Assembly (NCBI RefSeq): GCF_001704275.1
Contig: NZ_CP011533.1
Span: forward strand, 6,820,001 to 6,884,000
Direction of reading: 5' to 3'
Length of the DNA stretch: 64,000 nucleotides
Origin: Streptomyces noursei ATCC 11455
GTDB taxonomy: Bacteria; Actinomycetota; Actinomycetes; Streptomycetales; Streptomycetaceae
Positions 37,060-46,676 of this stretch are shown here, piece after piece. The first letter of the stretch is position 1. Each line of letters starts with the position of its first letter. The position numbers were made by a program, and so were the translations under genes. The notes beneath the pieces are model-generated. The model worked only from the letters and a program-made list of their open reading frames with translations, had not been told where the DNA came from and ran no database searches.

Positions 37060-38874
37060 TCAGAACACCGGCACCCCGTCCCGCGTCAACCGCCACCCCG
37101 CCGAAGCGAACACCACCGGATCGATCACCTTCTTCGCCTTCACCCACGCAATGATCGTGTTCCGGATCTCGTCAGAGTTCGACCACACCGACGTCGCCTT
37201 CGCCACATGCGGGAAACCACCACCGCCGTTCGCCCGGTAGTTGTTCACCGCCAGCACGAACTGCGCCTTGTCATCCAACGGCTTTCCCCCGTACCGCAGA
37301 TTCGCGATCCGCGAACCCGCCGGCTTCGCGATGTCGATGTCGTACGTGAGCCCACCGACCACGTCATAGTTGAAGTCAGGCGTGTTGTCCGCGTTCGTCA
37401 GATTCTTCGGATCCACCGGCGCACCCGGCGCCGTCCGCACGAAATACCGCGCCGAGAACTCCAGATAGTCCCGCAGCTGCGCACCCGTCATCAACCGCGC
37501 ATCCAACGTGTTCTCGTACACATACAACCCCGCCACATCACGCAGCGACACCTTGCCCGCCGGAATCGCCGCCGACCGCGAGAAACACGCCGCCTGCGAC
37601 AGCACCGGCAGCGACGCGTACTTCGTACCGGCCAACGCCGCCTTCACCGTGTCCACCTGCACGAAATTGATGAAGTCGATGATCGGCGTGTCCTTGTACG
37701 GAGCCTCGGCCGCCGACATCGCCGCCTTGCACGTCCCGACCACCTGGTTCACGTACTTCACCACCGCCTGGTGCTCACGCCGCACCAGCCGCGCGATCTG
37801 CGGATCCTCCGCCGCCGTGTTGGCGTTGCGCACCTCCGCCTTCACCGACACCACCTCCCAGCGGCCCCGGCACCACTCCACCTCGAAATCGAAGACGCTC
37901 AGCCGCATCCCCCACATCAGCGGCTCGGACAGCACCACACTCCGCCCCGTCTCCTTGTTCACCACCGTCCGGGACGCGACCTCCTTGTGCGTATGGCCCA
38001 CCAGAATCGCGTCGATACCCGGCACCTGCTCCGCCACCAGCGACGACGCGTTCTCCGGATACGGCAGCGCGTCCCCGTACGACGTCGCACCGTCCAGACC
38101 CGAATGATCCGTACAGACCACCACGTCACAGCCGAGCGAGCGCAGCTTCGGCACATACACCTTCGCCTGCTCGACCAGCCCCGAAAACGTCATCTTCCCC
38201 TGCACATGGGCCTTGTCCCACACCGCGATACCAGGATTCGTCAGCCCCAGAATCCCCACCCGGATATCCCGGTGCCCCGGCACCTTGATCCGCTTCACCA
38301 CATACGGCGGAAACGCCGGCTTCAACGTCCGCGCATCCAACGCGTTCGCCGCCAGCAACGGGAAATCACACTGCTCCTGGAACTTCCGCAGCACCGGAAT
38401 CCCGTAATTGAACTCATGGTTTCCGAGCGCCGCCGCGTCGTACTTCATCCTGTTCATCGCCAGCGCCATCGGATGCTTCGGACCATGCGGCGCGGTGATC
38501 GGATCGACCCGCGCGTAGTAATACGACAGCTGAGTGCCCTGAATGATGTCACCCGCGTCGATCAGCAGCGTACGATGCCGCCCCGCCTCCTTGCGGGCCG
38601 CCTCCACCAACGTCGAGATCTTCGCCAGCCCGACATCATTGTGCGTCGCGTCGTCATACTCCTTGTCGGTGAAATAGTCCCAGTTGAAAACGTGCCCGTG
38701 CACATCCGTCGTGCCCAGCACCCGGAACGGGACCCGCTTGCCCCGCCCGCTCCCCGGCCGCCGGCCCTCCTCCCGCCCCTGCGCCTGCGCGGCCCGCGGC
38801 AGCGCCCCCGTGAGCGCCACGCCCGTGCCGGCCGCGGCCGAACGCCCCAGAAACTTCCGGCGGTTGAACGACAT
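37060..38874 (-). CDS. Tat-secreted 5'-nucleotidase / 2',3'-cyclic phosphodiesterase
   Basis: The 604-residue exported metallophosphatase is UshA-like. NRRKFLGRSAAAGTGVALTGALPRAAQAQ is a twin-arginine signal. Metal motifs are TTDVHGHVFNWDY, LLIDAGDIIQG, LGNHEFNYG and VGHTHKE, all of the calcineurin-like domain. The C-terminal 5'-nucleotidase domain includes VDTVKAALAGTKY, GKVSLRDVAGLYVYENTL and LAVNNYRANGGGGFP. It should dephosphorylate extracellular nucleotides for scavenging. ATG 38874 is chosen over the longer frame because GGGGGA lies 6 bases before it and the Tat motif follows directly. Its upstream region carries a 15-bp palindrome and tandem 12-bp repeats. Confidence 0.94.
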   Translation of the reverse strand: MSFNRRKFLGRSAAAGTGVALTGALPRAAQAQGREEGRRPGSGRGKRVPFRVLGTTDVHGHVFNWDYFTDKEYDDATHNDVGLAKISTLVEAARKEAGRHRTLLIDAGDIIQGTQLSYYYARVDPITAPHGPKHPMALAMNRMKYDAAALGNHEFNYGIPVLRKFQEQCDFPLLAANALDARTLKPAFPPYVVKRIKVPGHRDIRVGILGLTNPGIAVWDKAHVQGKMTFSGLVEQAKVYVPKLRSLGCDVVVCTDHSGLDGATSYGDALPYPENASSLVAEQVPGIDAILVGHTHKEVASRTVVNKETGRSVVLSEPLMWGMRLSVFDFEVEWCRGRWEVVSVKAEVRNANTAAEDPQIARLVRREHQAVVKYVNQVVGTCKAAMSAAEAPYKDTPIIDFINFVQVDTVKAALAGTKYASLPVLSQAACFSRSAAIPAGKVSLRDVAGLYVYENTLDARLMTGAQLRDYLEFSARYFVRTAPGAPVDPKNLTNADNTPDFNYDVVGGLTYDIDIAKPAGSRIANLRYGGKPLDDKAQFVLAVNNYRANGGGGFPHVAKATSVWSNSDEIRNTIIAWVKAKKVIDPVVFASAGWRLTRDGVPVF

Positions 38875-38914
38875 ATCGATTCCCCCAAGGAGGTCAAATG
38901 GTCTCAATGCACCC

Positions 38915-38929
38915 AGTGGCACTGCCACT
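38915..38929. promoter_or_regulatory. 15-bp palindrome upstream of the 5'-nucleotidase gene
   Basis: AGTGGCA, one base, TGCCACT: a perfect 7-bp inverted repeat starting 41 bases before the ATG. Candidate operator, regulator unknown. Confidence 0.55.
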
Positions 38930-38938
38930 TCAGGGCAA

Positions 38939-38963
38939 CGCGCGTAGATTTCGCGCGTAGATT
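38939..38963. repeat. Two tandem 12-bp direct repeats
   Basis: CGCGCGTAGATT occurs at 38939-38950 and 38952-38963, period 13, ten bases beyond the 15-bp palindrome and between divergent genes. Direct repeats in this position suggest a regulator site. They do not fit the PhoP-box GTTCACC units I recall. Confidence 0.7.
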
Positions 38964-39068
38964 CTGGACCCAACCACCCCCACCGCAACAGCCCCACGAC
39001 ATTGCGAACAGGTGACTCCCCGGTTACCGGCCCACCGAAAGACCGGCACCAGCTGGCAAGCTGACGCC

Positions 39069-39764
39069 ATGACCCAACCCACCCCGGCCCTCCCCTACGG
39101 CACTCCCGACGCCCCCCGCCTCGCCGTACGCGGCGAAGCCCGCCTCGAAGTCGACCCCGAGATCGCCCGCATCACCGTCACCGTCAGCGCCCGCGGCACC
39201 GACCGCGCCACCGCCCTCACCGACCTCACCCGCCGCAACGAACACGCCCTCACCCTCATCAAGAGCTACGGCGACGCCGTCGAACAACTCGAAACCGGCA
39301 GCTTCACCCTCACCCCCGAACTCACCGACAAAGGCCGCCACGAACGCATCCGCGCCTACCACGGACGCGTCACCCTCACCGCCACCCTCAACGACTTCAC
39401 CGCCCTCGGCGAACTCACCACCCGCCTCGCCGACCTCGAACTCACCCGCGTCGACGGCCCCTGGTGGGCCCTCCGCCCCGACTCGCCCGCCCACCGCAGC
39501 GCCCGCACCCAAGCCGTCCACGAAGCCGTCCAACGCGCCCGTGAGTACGCCGAGGCCCTCGGCGCCCACCTCGACGCCGTCCTCGAAATCGCCGACGTCG
39601 GTGCCGAGGGCCAGCCCCACCAACAGGGCTACGGCTACGCGGCCCCCGCCGGCGCCCGCGGCGGCACCCTCGAATCCACCCCCGCCCTCGACCTCGAACC
39701 CCGCCGCCAGACCGTCCACGCCAGCGTCAACGCACGCTTCACCATGACCCGTCCCGCACTGTGA
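39069..39764 (+). CDS. SIMPL domain-containing protein
   Basis: The 231-residue protein has the SIMPL/DUF541 layout: RLAVRGEARLEVDPEIARITVTVSARG, a conserved helix TRRNEHALTLIKSYG, and strands ending with HASVNARFTM. No signal peptide or membrane segment is visible. The function of this family is unclear in bacteria. ATG 39069 starts the conserved domain at a normal distance. It is divergent from the nucleotidase gene and followed by a hairpin. Confidence 0.88.
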   Translation: MTQPTPALPYGTPDAPRLAVRGEARLEVDPEIARITVTVSARGTDRATALTDLTRRNEHALTLIKSYGDAVEQLETGSFTLTPELTDKGRHERIRAYHGRVTLTATLNDFTALGELTTRLADLELTRVDGPWWALRPDSPAHRSARTQAVHEAVQRAREYAEALGAHLDAVLEIADVGAEGQPHQQGYGYAAPAGARGGTLESTPALDLEPRRQTVHASVNARFTMTRPAL

Positions 39765-39775
39765 GACGACACCCC

Positions 39776-39811
39776 GCGAAGCCGAATTTCCGCTCATCGG
39801 AGCGGCTTCGC
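39776..39811 (+). terminator. Stem-loop between SIMPL gene and pyk
   Basis: GCGAAGCCG (39776-39784) pairs perfectly with CGGCTTCGC (39803-39811). It ends the SIMPL transcript before the pyk promoter region. Confidence 0.65.
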
Positions 39812-39909
39812 GCCCATTCCAAAACTTGTCAACAGCCTTTCACCAAGCGGTCGTTGAGCAGTCATGTCTCCACAGTTCCCTACCGCCGGGTAAGTCATAG
39901 GGTCGAACC

Positions 39910-41352
39910 ATGCGCCGAGCAAAGATCGTCTGCACACTGGGACCCGCCACCGACTCGTACGAGCAGATCAAAGCCCTCGTCGACGCCGGAATGGACATCG
40001 CCCGCTTCAACCTCAGCCACGGCACCTACGCCGACCACGAAGCGCGCTTCGACCGGGTCCGCAAAGCATCCGAAGAATCCCGCCGCAGCGTCGGAATCCT
40101 CGCCGACCTTCAAGGCCCGAAGATCCGCCTGGGCCGATTCCGCGAAGGCCCCGTACTCCTTGAACGCGACGACACCTTCACCATCACCGTCGAAGACGGC
40201 ATCGAAGGCGACCGACAGACCTGCGGCACCACCTACCCCGGCCTCGCCGGCGACGTCACCCCCGGCGAACGCATCCTCGTCGACGACGGCAAGGTCACCC
40301 TCGAAGTCACCGCCGTCGAAGGACCCCGCGTCCACACCAAGGTCATCGAAGGCGGCATGGTCTCCGACCACAAGGGACTCAACCTCCCCGGCGTCGCCGT
40401 CTCCGTCCCCGCCCTCTCCACCAAGGACCAGGACGACCTCCGCTGGGCCCTGCGCTACGGCGCCGACGTGATCGCCCTCTCCTTCGTCCGCAGCGGACGC
40501 GACATCGAGGACGTCCACCGCATCATGCGCGAGGAGGACCGCCACCTCCCCGTCATCGCCAAGGTCGAAAAGCCCCAGGCCGTCGAGAACATCGACGACA
40601 TCGTCGCCGCCTTCGACGGCATCATGGTCGCCCGCGGCGACCTCGGCGTCGAAATGCCCCTGGAAACCGTGCCGATCGTCCAGAAGCGCGCCATCAAACT
40701 CGCCAAGCGCAACGCCAAACCGGTCATCGTCGCCACCCAGATGCTCGACTCGATGATCGACAACTCCCGCCCCACCAGGGCCGAGGCGAGCGACGTGGCG
40801 AACGCGATCATCGACGGCACCGACGCCGTGATGCTCTCCGGCGAGACCAGCGTCGGCAAGTTCCCCACCGAGACGGTCCGCACCATGAGCCGCATCGTCG
40901 AGGCCGCAGAGGAGGACATCCTCGCCAAGGGACTCCCGCCGCTGACCGAACGCAGCAAGCCCCGCACCCAGGGCGGTGCCGTCGCCCGAGCCGCCGCCGA
41001 AATGGGCGACTTCCTCGGCGCCAAGTTCCTCGTCGCCTTCACCCAGTCCGGCGACACCGTCCGCCGGCTCTCCCGCTACCGCTCGCCCATCCCCCTCCTC
41101 GCCTTCACCCCCGACCCCGCCACCCGCTCCCAACTCAACCTCACCTGGGGCGTGGAGACCTTCCTCGGCCCCACCGTCGACTCCACCGACGAGATGGTCG
41201 CCCAGGTCGACGAGCAACTCCTGAAGATCGGCCGCTGCAAGAAGGGCGACGTCGTCATCATCACCGCCGGCTCCCCGCCCGGGGTCCCCGGCTCCACCAA
41301 CCTCGTCCGCGTCCACCACATCGGCGAGGACGACATCCACCCCCCGCGGTAA
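39910..41352 (+). CDS. pyk: Pyruvate kinase
   Basis: This 480-residue glycolytic enzyme transfers phosphate from PEP to ADP. RRAKIVCTLGPAT starts the barrel, NLSHG and DLQGPKIRLGRF follow, the inserted B domain covers about 70-165, and GIMVARGDLGVEMPLE is the active-site signature. KVEKPQA carries the catalytic Lys; ATQMLDSMI and DAVMLSGETSVGKFP are conserved. The C-terminal allosteric domain is complete. The ATG has no good ribosome binding site. By synteny memory it corresponds to pyk1 of S. coelicolor. Confidence 0.97.
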   Translation: MRRAKIVCTLGPATDSYEQIKALVDAGMDIARFNLSHGTYADHEARFDRVRKASEESRRSVGILADLQGPKIRLGRFREGPVLLERDDTFTITVEDGIEGDRQTCGTTYPGLAGDVTPGERILVDDGKVTLEVTAVEGPRVHTKVIEGGMVSDHKGLNLPGVAVSVPALSTKDQDDLRWALRYGADVIALSFVRSGRDIEDVHRIMREEDRHLPVIAKVEKPQAVENIDDIVAAFDGIMVARGDLGVEMPLETVPIVQKRAIKLAKRNAKPVIVATQMLDSMIDNSRPTRAEASDVANAIIDGTDAVMLSGETSVGKFPTETVRTMSRIVEAAEEDILAKGLPPLTERSKPRTQGGAVARAAAEMGDFLGAKFLVAFTQSGDTVRRLSRYRSPIPLLAFTPDPATRSQLNLTWGVETFLGPTVDSTDEMVAQVDEQLLKIGRCKKGDVVIITAGSPPGVPGSTNLVRVHHIGEDDIHPPR

Positions 41353-41424
41353 CCCCGCGCCACCACACACTGCGACACACCGCACCACGAAGAGCTGGGC
41401 CGAGGTACCTGACTGCCGTCCCTG

Positions 41425-42213
41425 TCAGTACTTCGGCCCGATGTGTTGGTCCATGAGCACCACGGAGGCTTTGCGGGCCACGGAGATGTTGAACGGTTCG
41501 CTGCCGCGCGCCAGGACGGTCCATTCCACACCGACCTTGGTGAGGGTGTCCGAGAACAGTCCCCGGATGTCGTCGGACTTGTTGGCGAAGAAGTACCGCG
41601 GGTACTCGTAGCGCTTGCGCTCGCTGCCGACTATCCGGGTCGTCCAGTTGGTGACCCGGCACCCGTCGGAGTGGATCAACCCCCTGATGAACTCCCAGGG
41701 ATGCTCATCAACGATCCGCTGCTGCCATCCTTCAAGGACGATCGGCCGCTCGTGCTTCTTGCCAGGGCCGTGCTGAGGAAACATGCACCATAAGTGCTTG
41801 GAGTAGACCTTCACGTTGTGGCAGCCCTTCTTGGTGGCCCGGCATACCGAGTTCCCGGGGAAGACCGACCGCATCGCGGTCTCGCAGTCGTCCGTGAGGC
41901 CGGGCCAGTTGTCGTCACACGTGATCATGAGGCTCGGTACGCGGTGCCCCGAGTACTGGCTGATGTGGCCGTCACCGAGGTAGAGGGCCAGGAGGTAGGC
42001 GTAGGCCGTCTCGTCGAGCTCGCAGCCGTCACAGCGAGGGCACCGGGGATCATGGCGTCCCGGACACTCTCCGCGTTTGGCGCGGTCCATGTGTCGCCAA
42101 TAGCCGATGGTTCCGAGGGGGACACCCAGGGCGTGGGCGACGTCTGCGTTCTTCGCCCCCGCGCGGAGTCGGGCGACTGCGTCATGTCGTACGTTCGTGT
42201 CGTGAAATCGCAT
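41425..42213 (-). CDS. Free-standing LAGLIDADG-type endonuclease with N-terminal helix-turn-helix
   Basis: The 262-residue protein starts with a helix-turn-helix-like segment (RHDAVARLRAGAKNADVAHALGVPLGTIGYWRH), then a Cys cluster CPRCDGC. Two LAGLIDADG-like motifs follow: AYLLALYLGDGHIS (about 92-105) and FIRGLIHSDGCRV (about 175-187), each with the catalytic Asp. Single-chain proteins with two motifs are homing-type DNA endonucleases. It is not inside an intron or intein and lies 85 bases from a tRNA-Leu gene on the same strand. DNA here is less GC-rich and less C-skewed than its neighbours. Whether it still cuts DNA or now acts as a regulator is unknown. Confidence 0.75.
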   Translation of the reverse strand: MRFHDTNVRHDAVARLRAGAKNADVAHALGVPLGTIGYWRHMDRAKRGECPGRHDPRCPRCDGCELDETAYAYLLALYLGDGHISQYSGHRVPSLMITCDDNWPGLTDDCETAMRSVFPGNSVCRATKKGCHNVKVYSKHLWCMFPQHGPGKKHERPIVLEGWQQRIVDEHPWEFIRGLIHSDGCRVTNWTTRIVGSERKRYEYPRYFFANKSDDIRGLFSDTLTKVGVEWTVLARGSEPFNISVARKASVVLMDQHIGPKY

Positions 42214-42298
42214 ACCGTCACTGTGCGTGACGGAGCGCGCGGAGGGAATGGTTCACCTCGAGTTTCACGAGAACGTGAAACTCCGCTTGATCTGTGAG

Positions 42299-42381
42299 TG
42301 CCGGGTGCGGGATTCGAACCCGCATGCCCTTTCAGGCAGATGTGTTTGAGACATCCGTGTATACCGTTCCACCAACCCGGC
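42299..42381 (-). tRNA. tRNA-Leu(CAA)
   Basis: On the minus strand the 83 bases fold as a class II tRNA: acceptor GCCGGGT/ACCCGGC with A73, a D-arm with GG, anticodon stem GATGT/ACATC with loop CTCAAAC (anticodon CAA, at 42346-42348), a long variable arm, and T-arm GCGGG-TTCGAAT-CCCGC. It reads UUG leucine codons. The 3' CCA is not encoded. Confidence 0.95.
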
Positions 42382-42471
42382 CGGCGGCACGAGACACCAT
42401 ACCGTGTAAGTAACGATGACCGCCCCTAGGTAGGCTGCAATGGCACCACCTGCCTGGAACGAGGAGTCCCC

Positions 42472-43173
42472 TTGAGCGCCGCCGAGCCCCAGCAGCCTGT
42501 CGCCGATGGCGATCAGTCGCATGTCCCGCCGCTGACCACGCGCGTCGTGATCGCCGAGGACGAGGCACTCATCCGCCTCGACCTCAAGGAGATGCTGGAA
42601 GAGGAGGGCTACACCGTCGTCGGTGAGGCCGGGGACGGCCAGAAAGCCGTGGAGCTGGCCCGCGAGCATCGCCCCGATCTGGTGATCCTGGACGTGAAGA
42701 TGCCGATCCTGGACGGCATCTCGGCGGCTGAGAAGATCGCCGAGGAGAGCATCGCGCCGGTCCTGATGCTGACCGCGTTCTCGCAGCGCGAACTGGTGGA
42801 GCGGGCCCGGGACGCGGGCGCCATGGCGTATCTGGTGAAGCCGTTCAGCAAGAGCGACGTCGTGCCCGCGATCGAGATGGCGGTGTCGCGCTTCACCGAG
42901 CTGAGGGCGTTGGAGCAGGAGGTCGCCGACCTCACCCAGCGGCTGGAGACCCGGAAACTGGTGGACCGGGCGAAGAGCGTTCTGCAGACCCAGTACGGGT
43001 TGACGGAGCCGGCGGCGTTCCGGTGGATCCAGAAGACGTCGATGGACCGGCGGCTGTCGATGCACCAGGTGGCCGAGGCGGTCATCCAGGATGCGGCGGA
43101 GCGTCAGCAGCAGAAGGAACAGCAGAAGGAACAGCAGAAGGAGCAGTCGAAGGAGCAGGGGAAGGGCCAGTAG
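42472..43173 (+). CDS. pdtaR: ANTAR-domain response regulator (PdtaR-like)
   Basis: The 233-residue two-domain regulator has a receiver (VVIAEDEALIRLDLKEML, phospho-Asp74 in LVILDVKMP, Thr in MLTAFS, Lys in YLVKPFSKSD) and an ANTAR RNA-binding domain (ALEQEVADLTQRLETRKLVDRAKSVLQTQYGLTEPAAFRWIQKTSMDRRLSM). ANTAR proteins act as antiterminators by binding paired hairpins in mRNA leaders. The tail is a Gln/Lys/Glu repeat (QQKEQ units) not needed for the fold. The start is TTG 42472 with GAGGAG 5 bases upstream. The cognate kinase is not in the window. A U-tract terminator follows. Confidence 0.93.
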   Translation: MSAAEPQQPVADGDQSHVPPLTTRVVIAEDEALIRLDLKEMLEEEGYTVVGEAGDGQKAVELAREHRPDLVILDVKMPILDGISAAEKIAEESIAPVLMLTAFSQRELVERARDAGAMAYLVKPFSKSDVVPAIEMAVSRFTELRALEQEVADLTQRLETRKLVDRAKSVLQTQYGLTEPAAFRWIQKTSMDRRLSMHQVAEAVIQDAAERQQQKEQQKEQQKEQSKEQGKGQ

Positions 43174-43199
43174 GTCCGAAGTCCCGTTCCGGGGTTGAT

Positions 43200-43235
43200 C
43201 GCCGGCGGTGCCTGTGGGCGCCGTCGGCGTTTTTT
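43200..43235 (+). terminator. Intrinsic terminator with T6 tail
   Basis: A 13-bp stem (43200-43212 with 43217-43229, two G-U pairs) with a 4-base loop is followed by TTTTTT. It ends the pdtaR transcript and separates it from the convergent ABC operon. Confidence 0.88.
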
Positions 43236-43289
43236 GTGGGTGCGTCGATGGCCTGGTGGGTGCGGTCGGGGCGCCGTGCGGGGGTGGGG

Positions 43290-44005
43290 TCAGTCCTCGC
43301 CGAGGTAGGTCTTGCGGACGGATTCGTCGTGGAGGAGGTGGGCGCCGGTGCCGGAGAGGGCGATGCGGCCGGTCTCCATGACGTGGCCCTCGTCGGCGAG
43401 GGAGAGCGCGGCGTGGGCGTTCTGTTCGACGAGGAGGATGGTGGTGCCCTGGTCGCGGAGGGCGCGGATGGTGTCCGTGATTTTCCGCATCATGATCGGT
43501 GAGAGGCCCATGGAGGGTTCGTCGAGCATGAGGAGTTTGGGGCGGGACATCAGGGCGCGGCCCATGGCGAGCATTTGTTGTTCGCCGCCGGAGAGGGTGC
43601 CGGAGGGTTGGCGGTGGCGTTCGCCGAGGACGGGGAAGAGGTCGTAGACGCGTTGGATGTCGGCGGCGATGCCGTGGGTGTCCTTGCGGAGGAAGGCGCC
43701 GAGTCGGAGGTTCTCGGCGATGGTGAGGCGGGGGAAGAGGCGGCGGCCTTCGGGGGAGTGGGCGAGGCCGCGTTCGACGATTTTGTGGGCGGGGACGTCG
43801 TTGAGGGGGTGTCCGTCGAAGGTGATTTTTCCGGTGTGGGGGGTGAGGAGGCCGGAGAGGGTGCGCAGGGTGGTGGTTTTTCCGGCGCCGTTGGTGCCGA
43901 TGAGGGTGACGACCTGGCCGGCGTGGACGGTGAAGGAGATGCCTTTGACGGCTTCGATCTTGCCGTAGGCGACGTGGAGGTCCTCGACTTCGAGGAGCGG
44001 GGTGG

Positions 44006-44009
<4 letters not shown>
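43290..44009 (-). CDS. livF: Branched-chain amino acid ABC transporter ATP-binding protein LivF
   Basis: The 239-residue ATPase is the last gene of the liv operon. Walker A GTNGAGKTT, signature LSGGEQQMLAMGRAL, Walker B LLMLDEPSMGLSP and the H-loop region are intact; VAYGKIEAVKG at the start is typical of LivF. Its ATG overlaps the livG stop by 4 bases (ATGA). It powers uptake with LivG at the inner membrane. Confidence 0.95.
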
Positions 44010-44853
<844 letters not shown>

Positions 44854-44857
<4 letters not shown>

Positions 44858-46671
44858 CCCTTTGCCTGGGCGGTGCCGAGGGGGCCGGTGGGGTCGGTGG
44901 GGCTCCCGTCGCGTCCGGTCGAGGGGTTTCCGGGGTCGGGGGTGTCGGGTCGGTCGGTGTCGTGGAATTCGAGTCGTTTGCGGCGGTCGGGGATGAGTCC
45001 TTCGGGGCGGAGGCGCATGAGGAGGACGAGGGCGATGCCGAAGAGGAGGAGTTGGTAGTCCTGGAGGAAGTCGAGTTTGGCGGGGATGAGGAAGAGGAGG
45101 GCGGCGCCGACGAGGGGTCCGCTGAGGGTGCCCATGCCGCCGAGGATGACGGCGGCGAGGAGGAAGGCGGAGTTGGGGGGTTGGGGGCCGGCGAACTGGA
45201 ATTGTTCGGGGGTGGCGGTGGTTACTACGTGTGCATGGACGGTTCCGGCGAGTCCGGCGAGGGTGGCGCCGAGGGCGAAGGCGAGGAGGCGGAGGCGGAA
45301 GCTGTTGATGCCCATGGCGACGGCTGCGGTTTCGTCCTCGCGGATGGCGATCCAGGCGCGGCCGATGCGGGAGGCGGCGGCGCGGCGGAAGACGAGGACG
45401 ACGAGGGCGGTGACGAGGATCATCAGCAGGTAGTAGTTGCCGTAGGGGGCGAGGGGGATGCCGAGAAGGTGGTGGGGTTCGCCGAAGTTGAAGCCGAGGA
45501 TTTCCAGGTTGGGGATGTTGGGGATGCCCATGGCGCCGTTGGTGATGTCGGGGCCGGTGGTGCCGTTGAGGTTGAGCATGGCGATGCGGAAGATCTCGCC
45601 GAAGCCGAGGGTGACGATGGCGAGGTAGTCGCCGCGGAGGCGGAGGGTGGGGGCGCCGATGAGGACGCCGAAGGCGAGGGAGGCGGCGGCGCCGGTGAGC
45701 AGGGCTGCCCAGAAGGGGAAGTGGAGGCCGAGGGCGGATTCGGGGGAGCCGGAGACGAGGGCTGCGGCGTAGGCGCCGACGCCGAGGAAGGCGACGTAGC
45801 CGAGGTCGAGGAGTCCGGCGAGGCCGACGACGACGTTGAGGCCCAGGGCGACGGTGGCGAAGATCAGGATGTTGGCGCCGATGAGGGTGTATTGGTCGGT
45901 GTCCTGGGTGAAGGGGAAGGCCGTGGCGGCGAGGAAGGCGGCGGCCAGGGCGGTGCCGCGGTGTCGGTGGGTGAGGTCGGTGAGGCGGGCGAGGAGTCCG
46001 GCGCGGTGGAGGGCGGGGACGGCGAGGGCGACGAGGAGGAGGTAGCCGATGAAGGGGGCGCCGTCGTCGGTGTCGATGCCGTAGGTGAAGGCGAGGAGTG
46101 CGGCGGCGAAGGCGGCGGTGATGGTCAGGTGCTCGGCCCAGGTGGGGAGTTGGCGGGTGGCGGGGCGTGGGGGGCCGGCGGTGAGGGCTGCGGTGAGGCG
46201 TTGTCGTGGGGTGGTGGGGGTGGGGTCGGTGGGGTGGTCGGGGGGTAGGCCGAGGGCGCCGATGAGGGTGAGGAGGGCGGTGGCGCCGGCGAGGTAGCCG
46301 CCGGGTTCGAGGTTGACCAGGCCGCCGAGTTGGACGGCGATGGCGGTGAGGGTGAAGGCGGTGGTGGCGAAGGTGCCGAGGGCGGCGAAGAGGGTGGGGG
46401 CGGTGCGGCCGGCGGGGGTGAGCCAGCGCAGTCCGGGGAGGCCGTGTGCGGAGGTGGCGAGGAGGAGGGTGAGGAGGGCGCCGGTGAGGGTGACGAGTTG
46501 GAGGCCGGCGGGGGATCCGTAATAGGTGAGGTCGCCGGGGAAGTCGCTGGTCCAGGTCCAGGCGAGGCCGGTGGTGGCGGCGGTGGCGAGGGCGCCGGTG
46601 GCGGTGGTGAGGTGGGCGGTGCGGGCGGGGAGGGGGAGGAGGCCCTTGGGTTGGGCGGTGGTGGTGGTCAT
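44854..46671 (-). CDS. livM: Branched-chain amino acid ABC transporter permease LivM with long N-terminal membrane extension
   Basis: The 605-residue membrane protein ends in a standard LivM permease (from about residue 270: NILIFATVALGLNVVVGLAGLLDLGYVAFLGVGAYAAAL, APTLRLRGDYLAIVTLGFGEI, RAWIAIREDETAAVAMGIN and GGMGTLSGPLVGA). The first ~270 residues are extra: several hydrophobic segments, Thr/Leu-rich, with a Pro-rich loop. LivM is usually 300-420 residues. ATG 46671 lies 5 bases after the livH stop. The C-terminal ~40 residues are charged and Pro-rich. The permease function is secure; the role of the extension is not known. Confidence 0.92.
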
Positions 46672-46676
46672 CGGTA

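Noticed and set aside
38875..39068. PhoP box before the 5'-nucleotidase
   Set aside because: No GTTCACC-like 11-bp repeats; the repeats present have a different sequence.
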